From NCBI RefSeq assembly GCF_015207005.2, contig NZ_JADEXS020000001.1:7277001-7341000 (forward strand): a DNA stretch of 64,000 nt. Reading direction: 5' to 3'. A program made the position numbers and the translations under genes. Position 1 is the first letter of the stretch. Each line of letters begins with the position of its first letter. Shown here one piece after another: positions 17,900 to 26,194 of this stretch. Below the pieces are notes generated by a model. That model had not been told where the DNA came from. It was given only the letters and a program-made list of their open reading frames with translations, and made no database searches. Origin of the DNA: Desmonostoc muscorum LEGE 12446. GTDB lineage: Bacteria; Cyanobacteriota; Cyanobacteriia; Cyanobacteriales; Nostocaceae.

Positions 17900-18712
17900 A
17901 TGTTGACAGAAGGTGAGTTTAGCTCATGGTCTGCATCACTCTCATTGTCATCACAGCAGTATGGAATGATTCAAAGTATACGGAGTTCTCCACCTTCCAG
18001 ACGAGTCAGGGGAAGGGTTGGGAATGTTGTCGGGCGATATCCCAGTAAAAAAATGGGAGTGATAATTCAGTTTGAGAGCCACCGGAACGAATTGGCACGA
18101 ATATATGAAATGGAATATGACCCAGAGGTTTTAGAATATTACGACCAACCACCAAAAATCAAATTGCAATACTGCTGTTTAAATGGAAGACAAATAGGAG
18201 TATTACATACACCAGACTTTTTTGTAATTAGACGAGATCAGGCAGGTTGGTCAGAATGTAAAACAGCAGATGAACTGGAAAAATTAGCATCAAAAATGCC
18301 AAATCGTTACCAGTCAGATAGTAACGGCAATTGGCGATGTCCCCCAGGAGAAGAGTTTGCCAAAAATTGGGGATTATATTATCAAGTTTGCTCCGACCAA
18401 GAAATTAATTGGAGGAAACAGAGAAATCTCTATTTTTTAGAAGATTATTTATCGGATAAATTAGAAGTTCCCACACAAGAGATAGTTGAAACAATCAAAA
18501 TAATCTCCGCTAGTCCAGGAATAAAATTATCAGAGTTAATTGCAGCAGGAATCAATGCAGATTACATATATAAATTGATAGCAGACCAAAGGATATATGT
18601 GGACTTAGAATCATCCGCGCTATGCTCAGAAGCAGAAAGAGTGAGTTTTAAAATTCCCTATAAAACCACCAGAGACCAGAAAAATTATTCCCGAAGAAAT
18701 TCAACCATATGA
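17900..18712 (+). CDS. tnsA: TnsA-like transposon endonuclease
   Basis: 270 residues from the ATG at 17900, which has GAGG five bases upstream (an in-frame TTG at 17882 is less likely). The TnsA N-terminal nuclease pattern is clear: Glu64 in SHRNELARIYEMEYDP, Asp106 in HTPDFFV, and Glu119/Lys121 in SECKT, the restriction-enzyme-like catalytic set. The C-terminal part (VETIKIISASPGIKLSELIA) matches the TnsA winged-helix domain. The last about 18 residues run into the tnsB scar out of frame, so the natural C-terminus was probably altered by the deletion. TnsA cuts the 5' ends of the transposon and, with TnsB, gives cut-and-paste movement. Confidence 0.85.
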   Translation: MLTEGEFSSWSASLSLSSQQYGMIQSIRSSPPSRRVRGRVGNVVGRYPSKKMGVIIQFESHRNELARIYEMEYDPEVLEYYDQPPKIKLQYCCLNGRQIGVLHTPDFFVIRRDQAGWSECKTADELEKLASKMPNRYQSDSNGNWRCPPGEEFAKNWGLYYQVCSDQEINWRKQRNLYFLEDYLSDKLEVPTQEIVETIKIISASPGIKLSELIAAGINADYIYKLIADQRIYVDLESSALCSEAERVSFKIPYKTTRDQKNYSRRNSTI

Positions 18713-18725
18713 GGAGTTTTGGTAA
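18645..18725 (+). pseudogene. tnsB: Scar of tnsB: last about 25 codons only
   Basis: In the +1 frame relative to tnsA, the DNA reads FPIKPPETRKIIPEEIQPYEE then FW and a TAA that overlaps the ATG of tnsC by one base (TAATG). A tight stop/start overlap, proline- and charge-rich composition and position exactly where tnsB belongs suggest this is the C-terminus of TnsB, with the rest of the gene removed by an internal deletion that joined it to the end of tnsA. Confidence 0.55.
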
Positions 18726-19267
18726 TGCATTCTCCCGCAGGCTTATCCCAAGAGTTATTAACAGCATCTGATGCGGATAAAATAAATTATTTTACTAACT
18801 TTACAGTAGTACATCGGCTTTTAAAGCAAGCTTATGAAGAATTGTTAGATGCGGTGAACAATCCAGGGGGTGCATCATTAATTTTCTTGTTTGGTCCTAC
18901 AGGTGTGGGAAAAACAACCCTCTTATCTCAAGTAATGAAAATCATCTTTGAACAAAACCAAGGTTTAATGATGCAAGATTTAGCATATCTTCCCATTGCG
19001 GGAGTAGAAGCGCGTTCTCCAGACAGCGGTTCTTTTGATTGGAAAGATTACTACAAAAGCGTTTTAATTGCTTTAAGAGAACCATTTGCTGATTATAAGG
19101 TTAGAGTATCTAGTAGTCGGGTTTATGCTAGTGGTAGCGAACAAAAAACAGTAAAAGTTAAGCCTAACCTCGGTGATTTACGAGCTGATGTAGAGTATAT
19201 ATTTAGACAGAGACAGTTAAAAATTTTTCTAGTTGATGAAGCGCAACGTTTTGCCAAAATAGCTTAA
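18725..19267 (+). pseudogene. tnsC: tnsC, AAA+ ATPase truncated after Walker B
   Basis: 180 codons from the ATG at 18725, with GAGGAG eight bases upstream. Walker A is GPTGVGKTT (Lys63) and Walker B is FLVDEAQRF, both intact; reading then stops after FAKIA. TnsC proteins normally continue for another 100 residues or more with sensor motifs. In another frame the following DNA (19267-19386) is open and ends GGGNA-stop across the tniQ start, looking like the true C-terminus, so an internal deletion with frameshift removed the middle. TnsC is the target-selecting regulator between TniQ and TnsB. Confidence 0.8.
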
Positions 19268-19386
19268 ATGAGGAAGTAGCTGACAACCATTCATCGGCAG
19301 ATTCGGCAACGAAAATCAAACGCCAAAAACACTATCCTGGCGAACGAAATCCCAAAAGAGATATTGTTGGAGGTGGAAATGCTTGA
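19261..19386 (+). pseudogene. tnsC: Displaced C-terminal tail of tnsC
   Basis: Open frame reading NEEVADNHSSADSATKIKRQ, continuing through HYPGERNPKRDIV to a TGA at 19384-19386 that overlaps the tniQ ATG (19379). It is hydrophilic and basic, as TnsC tails often are. It is not in frame with the Walker-motif part. Confidence 0.55.
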
Positions 19387-20590
19387 TAATCAATTGAACT
19401 TAAAACCCCCTTGGTATACTCAACAAATAGATGTACCACAACGTAGTCATTTATATCCTTTAAAACCACTATTATTAGGAACAGCGTTTACTGAAAGTTT
19501 GACCAGCTACATTACACGTTTAGCTGCAACTCACCAAATTCCCACAGGAATTTTACTGGCTCAGGAATTAGCCCCTAAAATTAATCGCTATAAAGGACCA
19601 AATCCAGATAGTTTATCACAGATATTTTTCCACATCTTTTTTAACCAAACAGGTGCATGGAATGGAACTGGAACTATGGCACTTGAGCCTTTATTAGTTT
19701 TACAAAAGCTAACTCAACAGCCTATCTTAAAATATTTAACATTAATACCTTGGTCAAAAGTTGTACCAACTAGAAATCTCTTGCGTAAATATAAGGCTTG
19801 GTGTCCGTTATGTTATTCGGAATGGAGCAACAATGGTCTTCCACTTTACGAGCCATTAATTTGGTCTATTTCAACAGTTAAAATTTGTTCTAGACATCAG
19901 TATCCTTTAATGAATTATTGTCCCAACTGTGGTCAAAATGTTTACTTGTTAGCTTGGAATACTAAAAATGGATTTTGCTGTAGATGTCATTATTGGTTGG
20001 GTACAGCTTGTTCAATGCTAGAATCAAAATTCTATCATACCGAAGAAGGAGAATGGCACAATTTTGTTGCCCAACAAGTTGGAGAACTAATTGCTCAAAC
20101 ACCATATTTAATTGAACCACCAAATCGAGAATCAGTCGCTCTAGCTATAAATAAGTGTATTGATGTTGTGACTCAGGGTAATGCTAAAGCTTTTGCCGAA
20201 CAAATGCATTTAAGTCTTACTGTTCCTAGAGATTGGCGTGTTGGCAATGCATTGCCTCAACTTAATAAACTATTACGTGTATGCTACCGATTATCAATTT
20301 CTCTAATTGATGTTTATCTCGGCCGCCTTAATCTTGATAGCTCTATAGTTTTAAAGGATTTACCATTATCCGAACAATACTCTCAAACTAATCGCCCATT
20401 TGATCTAAATAAAGTGCGTTCCTTTTTAGAACTACATCAAGAATCTTTTCCACCCCAATCGCTCAAACACCTTGCATTCCAAATTGGTTATGACTCAGCT
20501 GATTTGTCCCGACACTTACCCGATTTGTGTCGTCGAATATCTGCACGTTATAAATTACACACCAAATCTTGTTTAAAACCCCGTGTATAA
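19379..20590 (+). CDS. tniQ: TniQ/TnsD-family transposon targeting protein
   Basis: 403 residues from the ATG at 19379 with GGAGGTGG just upstream; an upstream TTG is unlikely. The N-terminal TniQ pattern (PLLLGTAFTESLTSYITRLA) is followed by a zinc-ribbon set: Cys142/Cys145, Cys170/His173, Cys181/Cys184 and Cys200/Cys203. The C-terminal half is a helix-turn-helix-rich region (SLKHLAFQIGYDSADLSRHL). Length is between minimal TniQ and full TnsD, fitting a sequence-specific target-binding type. It is the only apparently intact core gene besides tnsA. In Tn7-like elements this protein picks the insertion site. Confidence 0.88.
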   Translation: MLDNQLNLKPPWYTQQIDVPQRSHLYPLKPLLLGTAFTESLTSYITRLAATHQIPTGILLAQELAPKINRYKGPNPDSLSQIFFHIFFNQTGAWNGTGTMALEPLLVLQKLTQQPILKYLTLIPWSKVVPTRNLLRKYKAWCPLCYSEWSNNGLPLYEPLIWSISTVKICSRHQYPLMNYCPNCGQNVYLLAWNTKNGFCCRCHYWLGTACSMLESKFYHTEEGEWHNFVAQQVGELIAQTPYLIEPPNRESVALAINKCIDVVTQGNAKAFAEQMHLSLTVPRDWRVGNALPQLNKLLRVCYRLSISLIDVYLGRLNLDSSIVLKDLPLSEQYSQTNRPFDLNKVRSFLELHQESFPPQSLKHLAFQIGYDSADLSRHLPDLCRRISARYKLHTKSCLKPRV

Positions 20591-20629
20591 TATTTATGAT
20601 CTTCCGTGCCTTTATACTTTCTTTCCTTT

Positions 20630-20704
20630 GTGGAAGCACTTCATGGCAGTGCCCTTGTGGAAGCACTTCGTGGCAGTTACTGCCATCAAGTGGTTCAAGT
20701 AACA
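20630..20704. repeat. Right end of the Tn7-like element
   Basis: Terminal inverted repeat at 20677-20704 (ending CAAGTAACA). Internal to it are two copies of GTGGAAGCACTTC.TGGCAGT at 20630-20650 and 20657-20677. These two internal copies run in the same direction as the left-end sites, while only the outermost site is inverted. Confidence 0.7.
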
Positions 20705-20721
20705 AAACCGATTGTGTACCA

Positions 20722-20833
20722 GTTTTAATTCTTTTACCCCTCACGGGGATGGAAACCCTTCAACTGACCATGAATCTTTGATAACTTCCATTTTTAAAGT
20801 TTTAATTCCTTTACCCCTTACGGGGATGGAAAA
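20722..20833 (+). CRISPR. CRISPR array, distal piece (2 repeats)
   Basis: Repeats at 20722-20756 and 20799-20833 with one 42-nt spacer. The final repeat carries the CCTTTACCCCTTACGG variant and has A in place of the terminal C, as expected for a degenerate leader-distal repeat. It is the continuation of the 16986-17314 array across the transposon. Confidence 0.92.
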
Positions 20834-20897
20834 ATTGAGATGGCAAATGCGATCGCATTGACTAATGGCGATCCAATACTGTTCGGTTAAGGCATCA

Positions 20898-20960
20898 GAC
20901 GCGATAAATCGCCGTCTCTACAACAATCAATTCTTTGTAGAGACGGCAATTTATCGCGTC
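20898..20960. repeat. Long hairpin repeat beside the array
   Basis: Arms of about 26 bases, GACGCGATAAATCGCCGTCT and its near-perfect inverse, around a 10-11 base loop. The GAGACGGCGATTTATCGCGTC sequence type is a dispersed repeat in Nostocales; no T-run follows, so it is not an obvious terminator. Confidence 0.65.
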
Positions 20961-21068
20961 TTTGCGTCTTTGTGATTGTGATTTGGTTTAAACTCCAGAA
21001 TAATAAAAATCAATTTTGCGGCATGATATCAGTATCACTTGATGTCACAATAGTTACTGCAAGATTCT

Positions 21069-22433
21069 ATGAGTAATGCATCTCGGTTATCCCTAAACTC
21101 TAACCCACAAACTGCAACTTCTCCTTTGCGGTTACTTGTATTAAGTAACGGACATGGGGAAGATATAATTGCAGTCCGAATTTTGCAAGAACTCCTGCGA
21201 CAATCAAACCCACCAGAAATCTTTGCTTTACCTCTGGTGGGTGAAGGACGTGCTTACGAACAGTTGGATATTCCCTTCATCGGTTCAGTACACACTATGC
21301 CTTCTGGTGGGTTTATTTATATGGATGGACGCCAATTGGCGCGGGATGTACGCGGTGGTTTATTGCAACTTACCCTCAGCCAAATTAAAGCTATTCGCCG
21401 CTGGGTAACTTCCCAAAAAAAATTAGGTAACAAAAGAGCAATTTTAGCTGTGGGAGATATTGTCCCACTGTTGTTTGCAACTTTTAGTGGTGCTAATTAT
21501 GCTTTTGTTGGTACGGCAAAATCAGAATATCATGTGCGAGATGAAGCTGGATTGTTACCAAAAAAATCCAAAGGTATAAGTTGGGAAAACTTTTCTGGTT
21601 CAGTGTATCATCCTTGGGAACGTTGGTTGATGAGTCGTCGCCGTTGTAGGGCAGTGTTCCTCAGAGATGAACTGACGACGGAAATATTAAAACAATGGCC
21701 GATTCCAGCTTTGAATTTGGGTAATCCAATGATGGATGGTTTAGAACCCACATTCTCATCTGCACAATTTTATAGTCAAGCTAGCCAACAACAGGAGACA
21801 GTTCGACCTTTTGTAGTGACTCTTTTGCCTGGTTCCCGTCCGCCAGAAGCGTACAACAACTGGGAAACAATTATGATTGCGGTATCTGCATTGCTGACAA
21901 GTTTCCAAGAGCGAAATTCGGTTTTCCACACTTCTGGCACTGTGGTGTTTTTAGGTGCGATCGCCCCTAGTCTAGATTGCAATCTCTTATCTCAAAGTGT
22001 ACAATCCCAAGGCTGGCGAACCGCATCAGAATCTCCTATCCAAATTTCCGATGCAAATCTGTTGACATTTAAACAAAGAAATGCATATTTACTCTTAACA
22101 CAAAAAGCTTATAATGACTGTTTGCATTTAGGAGATTTGGCGATCGCAATGGCAGGTACAGCTACAGAACAGTTTATTGGTTTAGGGAAACCTGCGATCG
22201 CTATTCCTGGCAACGGGCCTCAATATAACCGTGTCTTTGCTGAAGCTCAAAGTCGGCTTTTAGGCTCATCTTTGATTTTAGTTGAGCAACCAACGGAAGT
22301 TGCAAAGATGGTACAGTCCTTATTCAAAGATCCTGATAATTTGCAAATAATTGCCGAAAATGGCGTGCGGCGCATGGGAAAACCAGGTGCAGCACTACGC
22401 ATTGCCGAATGTTTACAAGAACGATTGGGATGA
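21069..22433 (+). CDS. Lipid-A-disaccharide-synthase-related protein
   Basis: 454 residues, cytoplasmic or membrane-peripheral. The N-terminal LVLSNGHGEDIIAVRIL and PLVGEGRAYEQL, and the C-terminal sugar-nucleotide side AIAMAGTATEQFIGLGKPAIAIPG, match the cyanobacterial/plant family related to LpxB glycosyltransferases (GT-B fold). True lipid A disaccharide formation is not proven; many cyanobacteria keep this paralogue in addition to or in place of LpxB. The start is the ATG at 21069. It lies alone just after the CRISPR region, convergent with the response regulator gene. Confidence 0.85.
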   Translation: MSNASRLSLNSNPQTATSPLRLLVLSNGHGEDIIAVRILQELLRQSNPPEIFALPLVGEGRAYEQLDIPFIGSVHTMPSGGFIYMDGRQLARDVRGGLLQLTLSQIKAIRRWVTSQKKLGNKRAILAVGDIVPLLFATFSGANYAFVGTAKSEYHVRDEAGLLPKKSKGISWENFSGSVYHPWERWLMSRRRCRAVFLRDELTTEILKQWPIPALNLGNPMMDGLEPTFSSAQFYSQASQQQETVRPFVVTLLPGSRPPEAYNNWETIMIAVSALLTSFQERNSVFHTSGTVVFLGAIAPSLDCNLLSQSVQSQGWRTASESPIQISDANLLTFKQRNAYLLLTQKAYNDCLHLGDLAIAMAGTATEQFIGLGKPAIAIPGNGPQYNRVFAEAQSRLLGSSLILVEQPTEVAKMVQSLFKDPDNLQIIAENGVRRMGKPGAALRIAECLQERLG

Positions 22434-22524
22434 GAGGGCATTGGGAGTGCTGAGTTAGGAGTTAGGAGTTAAGAGTTATTCTCCCCCATCTCCCTCATCT
22501 CCCTCATCTCCCCCATCTCCCCGC

Positions 22525-23247
22525 TCACGCTACCAACCCAGAACGCAAAGCCCTAACAGCAGCTTGGGTACGATCATCAGCGCAAAGTTTATTTAGAATA
22601 TTACGAACATGGGTTTTGACAGTACCAACTGTGATGTAGAGTTTCTCGGCAATTTGCCCGTTGCTACACCCAGCCACAATCAACTCTAGGATTTCTAATT
22701 CTCGTTGAGTCAGGGGGTATGTTTCCAAAACTTGCTCGTATTCTGTGGCCAGCGCTTCGATTTTTACGGTTTTCGGCTTGTCAGAGGTTTGGGTTTCGCC
22801 AGGAATTCCTTGGCGCATCTTTCGTAATACCACGTTGGCGATCGCTGGATCAATCCACGAGTTACCGCCATAAGTTGCTTGTATAGCCTCAGTTAATTTA
22901 CTGATACTTGTTTCTTTCATGTAATAAGAATCTGCTCCTGCCGCAAAAGCCGCAAGTACAGCATCCTCTGTGTGATCCATTGTGAGGATCAAAATCTTGG
23001 TTGCTGTTTGCCCAGTTTCAGCTTGGTAGCGTCTGAATTTACGCGTGAGTTCAATGCCATCCATATCAGGCAAGCCAATATCCACAACGGCTACATCTGG
23101 CTTCGCTGTTTCCAAAAGTTTTAATCCCTGAGTAGCATTTGCCGCTTCACCAATCACTTTTAATGCACTGTGAGACTGTAATGCAGCCCGTAGTCCCATC
23201 CGTGTTAAGTCGTGATCTTCAATTAAAATAATGCTAATTTCACTCAT
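22525..23247 (-). CDS. NarL/LuxR-type response regulator
   Basis: 240 residues from the ATG at 23247 (MSEISIILIEDHDLTR); a GTG at 23331 would add 28 residues that do not look like family sequence. Receiver domain at about 1-125 with phosphorylation Asp in VAVVDIGLPDMDG, then a LuxR helix-turn-helix at about 170-235 (LTQRELEILELIVAGCSNGQ). It is a DNA-binding output regulator; no cognate kinase is next to it. A CCCTCATCT repeat tract abuts its stop codon. Confidence 0.88.
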   Translation of the reverse strand: MSEISIILIEDHDLTRMGLRAALQSHSALKVIGEAANATQGLKLLETAKPDVAVVDIGLPDMDGIELTRKFRRYQAETGQTATKILILTMDHTEDAVLAAFAAGADSYYMKETSISKLTEAIQATYGGNSWIDPAIANVVLRKMRQGIPGETQTSDKPKTVKIEALATEYEQVLETYPLTQRELEILELIVAGCSNGQIAEKLYITVGTVKTHVRNILNKLCADDRTQAAVRALRSGLVA

Positions 23248-23331
23248 CGCTACACTCGCTCTTACACTATTTGCATCTTTCAAAGTATTACCTTTTGTAA
23301 GTACTTTCTTTGTTAAGAATTCCGGAGTCAC

Positions 23332-24325
23332 AATAGTTCAAGAGTCAGGAGAAAATTTAATGAATCAATATATAAATAATATTAGATTCTTTCTAAATTA
23401 TGACTTCTGAACGGCAGTTGCTGCAAGTCCATAAACCAGTCTATAGCACTGCCTGATCTTGAGCGCCGAATTCTTACCTATGTTTTATTTTCCCAAACCA
23501 AAGATAGATGATCTTTTGACCACTCTGCATCCACCGATAGAAATAATAAATATGCTATTTTTTTATATTTAGATAGAGTACAAATCTAGCTGGAGATATA
23601 TGGTTACTTGCACAAAAAGGATGAAATATTGATACCAATGCTAAATTAATCCTTTTTACTCAAAATTCAGCTTTCAGTTGCTATGAACCCTTAGTTATTT
23701 ACTATTATCTTGTACAAAGCTTGGAATGAGGACTGGGGAGATGAGGGAGTAGGGGGAGTAAGGAGTGAGGGAGTGAGGGAGTGAGGGATAAGAATTAATA
23801 ACCAATCCCCAATCCCCAATCGCCAATCCCCAATCCCCAGTTCACGATAGTTGCAGTAACAAGTTGACACTTGTAATTTTCCGAACATTGAAAGTTTGCG
23901 ATCGCCGGGAAAACACTAATATTTGTCTGGCGATCATTAAGAAAGTTGTCCAAATTCCAGGAGGTAAGATTGCTGAAAATTTACAAATAAGTAGACACAG
24001 TACTTTTTTATTTGCCTAGTCTGAGCAATCTCATGGGTAAAACGACTCAAGCTTGCGGTACACAATAACGGTGTGCAACTCTCACTAATGACTGACGACG
24101 GTGGTTGACTCACTCATTTACAATTGTTTTAAGCTCTATAAAGTATTTTATTTTACTTTATACCAGCCTTGTCTGCTGTGTTCAGTTCAATATTTTTCAG
24201 TTTGTTAATTGCTAATTGTTTTAGAGGGATTGGCCATCAGCTAGCAGTTTAGTTCCAATAACTGCTAAATTAACCAGATTCAAGATACAACAAAATCAAT
24301 TAACCCTAAGGAAACGTCTGCAACA
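23332..24325. other. Intergenic region with GGGGATTGG-type short repeats
   Basis: About 1 kb with no supported gene. 23730-23842 contains GGGAGTGAG and GGGGATTGG tandem repeats of the short tandemly repeated type. The remainder is AT-rich. Confidence 0.6.
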
Positions 24326-24511
24326 GTGATTAACATACGACTAACGGAGGACAAGGAAATTGATGTTGTTAATGTCAAGTGTACATTCATCAAAATTAAT
24401 ATTACTAACTTAGTTCACCTTACAGGAGATGAACTAGACATACTTACAATGTTGGGCGGCAATCACACCCAGCCTCTTGAAGATATGCCAAATGACACTT
24501 GCGTTTCCTGA
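24326..24511 (+). CDS. Possible small protein, unknown
   Basis: 61 codons from a GTG with AAGGAAA about ten bases upstream. The sequence is acidic, mixed alpha/beta-like, with no signal peptide or known motif. It is the only open frame of note between the response regulator and the hybrid kinase. I do not recognise it; it may be spurious. Confidence 0.25.
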   Translation: MINIRLTEDKEIDVVNVKCTFIKINITNLVHLTGDELDILTMLGGNHTQPLEDMPNDTCVS

Positions 24512-24823
24512 TTTAGAGTCACAAATTAGCACCCACTATGAGGCAGTGTGTTGCTTTGGTAAAGAGAGTTATGGCAACTATCATTCAGAAGTCATAAACG
24601 ATCGTGAGTCTAGTATGATTGGTATACTGATTTAGTAAATATTGTCTGAATTCTTGAATTATTCTGATTTTTGAATTTTGAACATATTGGATCTCGTGCA
24701 AAATGCCTTAGTTAATTAAGTTACAGATTTTAGATGTCAGAAAATCTTACATTCTTTAATAGGATAATCTGAAGAGAGAAATGTTATACATCAACCTATG
24801 TTTTACGGCGAAAATAAAAACCG

Positions 24824-26158
24824 ATGGAAGAGACGCTGAAAATTCTGGTTGTAGACGATGACGAAGTAGACCGGATGGCAGTACGCCGTGCCCTGATTAA
24901 AGCAGGTGTGCAAATGAATCTGTCTGAGGTAGGCGATGGCAATGATGCATTCTCTGTCTTAAGCAGTACTACCTATGATTGTGTTTTCCTCGACTATCGC
25001 TTACCAGACCAGGATGGATTAACTCTCATCCAACAGATACGCGCTTCGGAAATTCAAGTTCCTCTAGTAGTCCTAACTGGCCAAGGAGATGAACAAATCG
25101 CTGTTGAATTAATGAAAGCTGGTGCTACAGACTATCTTTCTAAGTCTAGAATATCTTCGGAAATCTTGGCACACGTTTTGCGGAACGCTATTCGGGTTTA
25201 TCGTGCTGAAATGCAGGCAGCTTTAGCAAACCAGCAACTCAGAGAAAGTCACGAACAGCTGATTCGTAAGAACCAAGAATTGGAAAGACAACAGCAACAG
25301 ATTCAAAGGCAAAACTTCAAGTTATTGGAGGCATCGCGCCTAAAATCGCATTTTTTGGCTACTATGTCCCACGAACTTAGAACACCAATGAATGCTATTA
25401 TTGGTTTTTCGCAAATACTGTTGCGTCCCAAGTTTGGTCAACTAACGCACCAACAAGCGGATATGGTTGAGCGCATCTTGAATAATGGTAAGCATTTGCT
25501 GATGCTGCTAAATGAAGTTCTGGATTTTTCTAAGTTGGAGGCGGGACGGTTAGACTTAAAACCAGAAATATTTGATATCCCAAAGGTAATAAATGCCGCT
25601 GTAGCAGAAATGCGTTCTCTAGCTGAGGCAAAAAATCTTTCATTGCTGGTGCAAACAGACTTACAAAATCCTTTGGGATTTAACGATCCGGTTCGTGTAA
25701 AACAGATTTTAATTAATTTGCTTTCCAACGCCATTAAGTTCACAGAGTCTGGCGAGATTTGGGTTGAAGTTAAGGAACTACCTACAAACCGAGTGGCAAT
25801 CATCGTTAGAGATACAGGTATTGGGATTGCACCCAGAGATTTCAAACATATTTTTGAAGCATTTCGCCAAGTCGATCAAACTATTACTCGTAAATATCCA
25901 GGCACGGGTCTGGGTTTAGCAATTGTAGATTCGCTGGTACAAATGATGGGCGGCAAAATTTTTCTTGAGAGCCAATTGGGAGTTGGTTCAATGTTTAGAA
26001 TTGAATTGCCCCGTCAAGTAACATTAGAAACTTTAGTAGTGGAACCTCCGAGTTTACAGTTGGATCAGAATGGGGTTTTTTGTTCGGCTCAAAATCCACA
26101 TCAATCATCTACCCCTGTTAGGAAATCACCAATAGGCTCTCCCAAATTTAAACTATAA
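24824..26158 (+). CDS. Hybrid receiver-histidine kinase
   Basis: 444 residues, soluble. Receiver domain at 1-125 (VVDDDEVDRMAV; acceptor Asp in VFLDYRLPDQDG), a coiled coil rich in Gln/Arg/Glu (about 135-175), HisKA with the H-box LATMSHELRTPMNA, and an HATPase_c domain with the N-box NLLSNAIKF, DTGIGIA and GTGLGLAI. The order receiver-kinase without a sensor domain implies input by phosphorelay from another kinase. It is followed after 36 bp by a second receiver-kinase gene in the same direction, probably one operon. The last 40 residues are disordered. Confidence 0.92.
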   Translation: MEETLKILVVDDDEVDRMAVRRALIKAGVQMNLSEVGDGNDAFSVLSSTTYDCVFLDYRLPDQDGLTLIQQIRASEIQVPLVVLTGQGDEQIAVELMKAGATDYLSKSRISSEILAHVLRNAIRVYRAEMQAALANQQLRESHEQLIRKNQELERQQQQIQRQNFKLLEASRLKSHFLATMSHELRTPMNAIIGFSQILLRPKFGQLTHQQADMVERILNNGKHLLMLLNEVLDFSKLEAGRLDLKPEIFDIPKVINAAVAEMRSLAEAKNLSLLVQTDLQNPLGFNDPVRVKQILINLLSNAIKFTESGEIWVEVKELPTNRVAIIVRDTGIGIAPRDFKHIFEAFRQVDQTITRKYPGTGLGLAIVDSLVQMMGGKIFLESQLGVGSMFRIELPRQVTLETLVVEPPSLQLDQNGVFCSAQNPHQSSTPVRKSPIGSPKFKL

Positions 26159-26194
26159 ATTACTACTAAAAAAACTGATACAAGTTGATACATC

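Larger units (their letters stand above)
17342..20704. mobile_element. Decayed Tn7-like transposon inserted in the CRISPR array
   Basis: 3363 bp bounded by TGT...ACA ends. The outer 28 bp of the two ends match as inverted repeats at 23 of 28 positions, with an identical inner 11 bp (GATGGCAGTAA). Inside are TnsB-binding-site-like repeats, tnsA, a tnsB scar, a broken tnsC and an intact tniQ. The left flank is 27 nt of a spacer after a full repeat and the right flank is 17 nt before the next full repeat. If a 5-bp target duplication is subtracted the interrupted spacer would be 39 nt, right for this array, but the flanking five bases (CGGGG and AAACC) do not match. With TnsB absent it cannot move on its own. 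Confidence 0.85.

Noticed and set aside
17342..20704. Interpretation as a complete CRISPR-associated transposon (CAST) carrying its own effector
   Set aside because: No Cas12k, Cascade or other cas gene is inside the ends, and the CRISPR repeats lie outside the terminal repeats.
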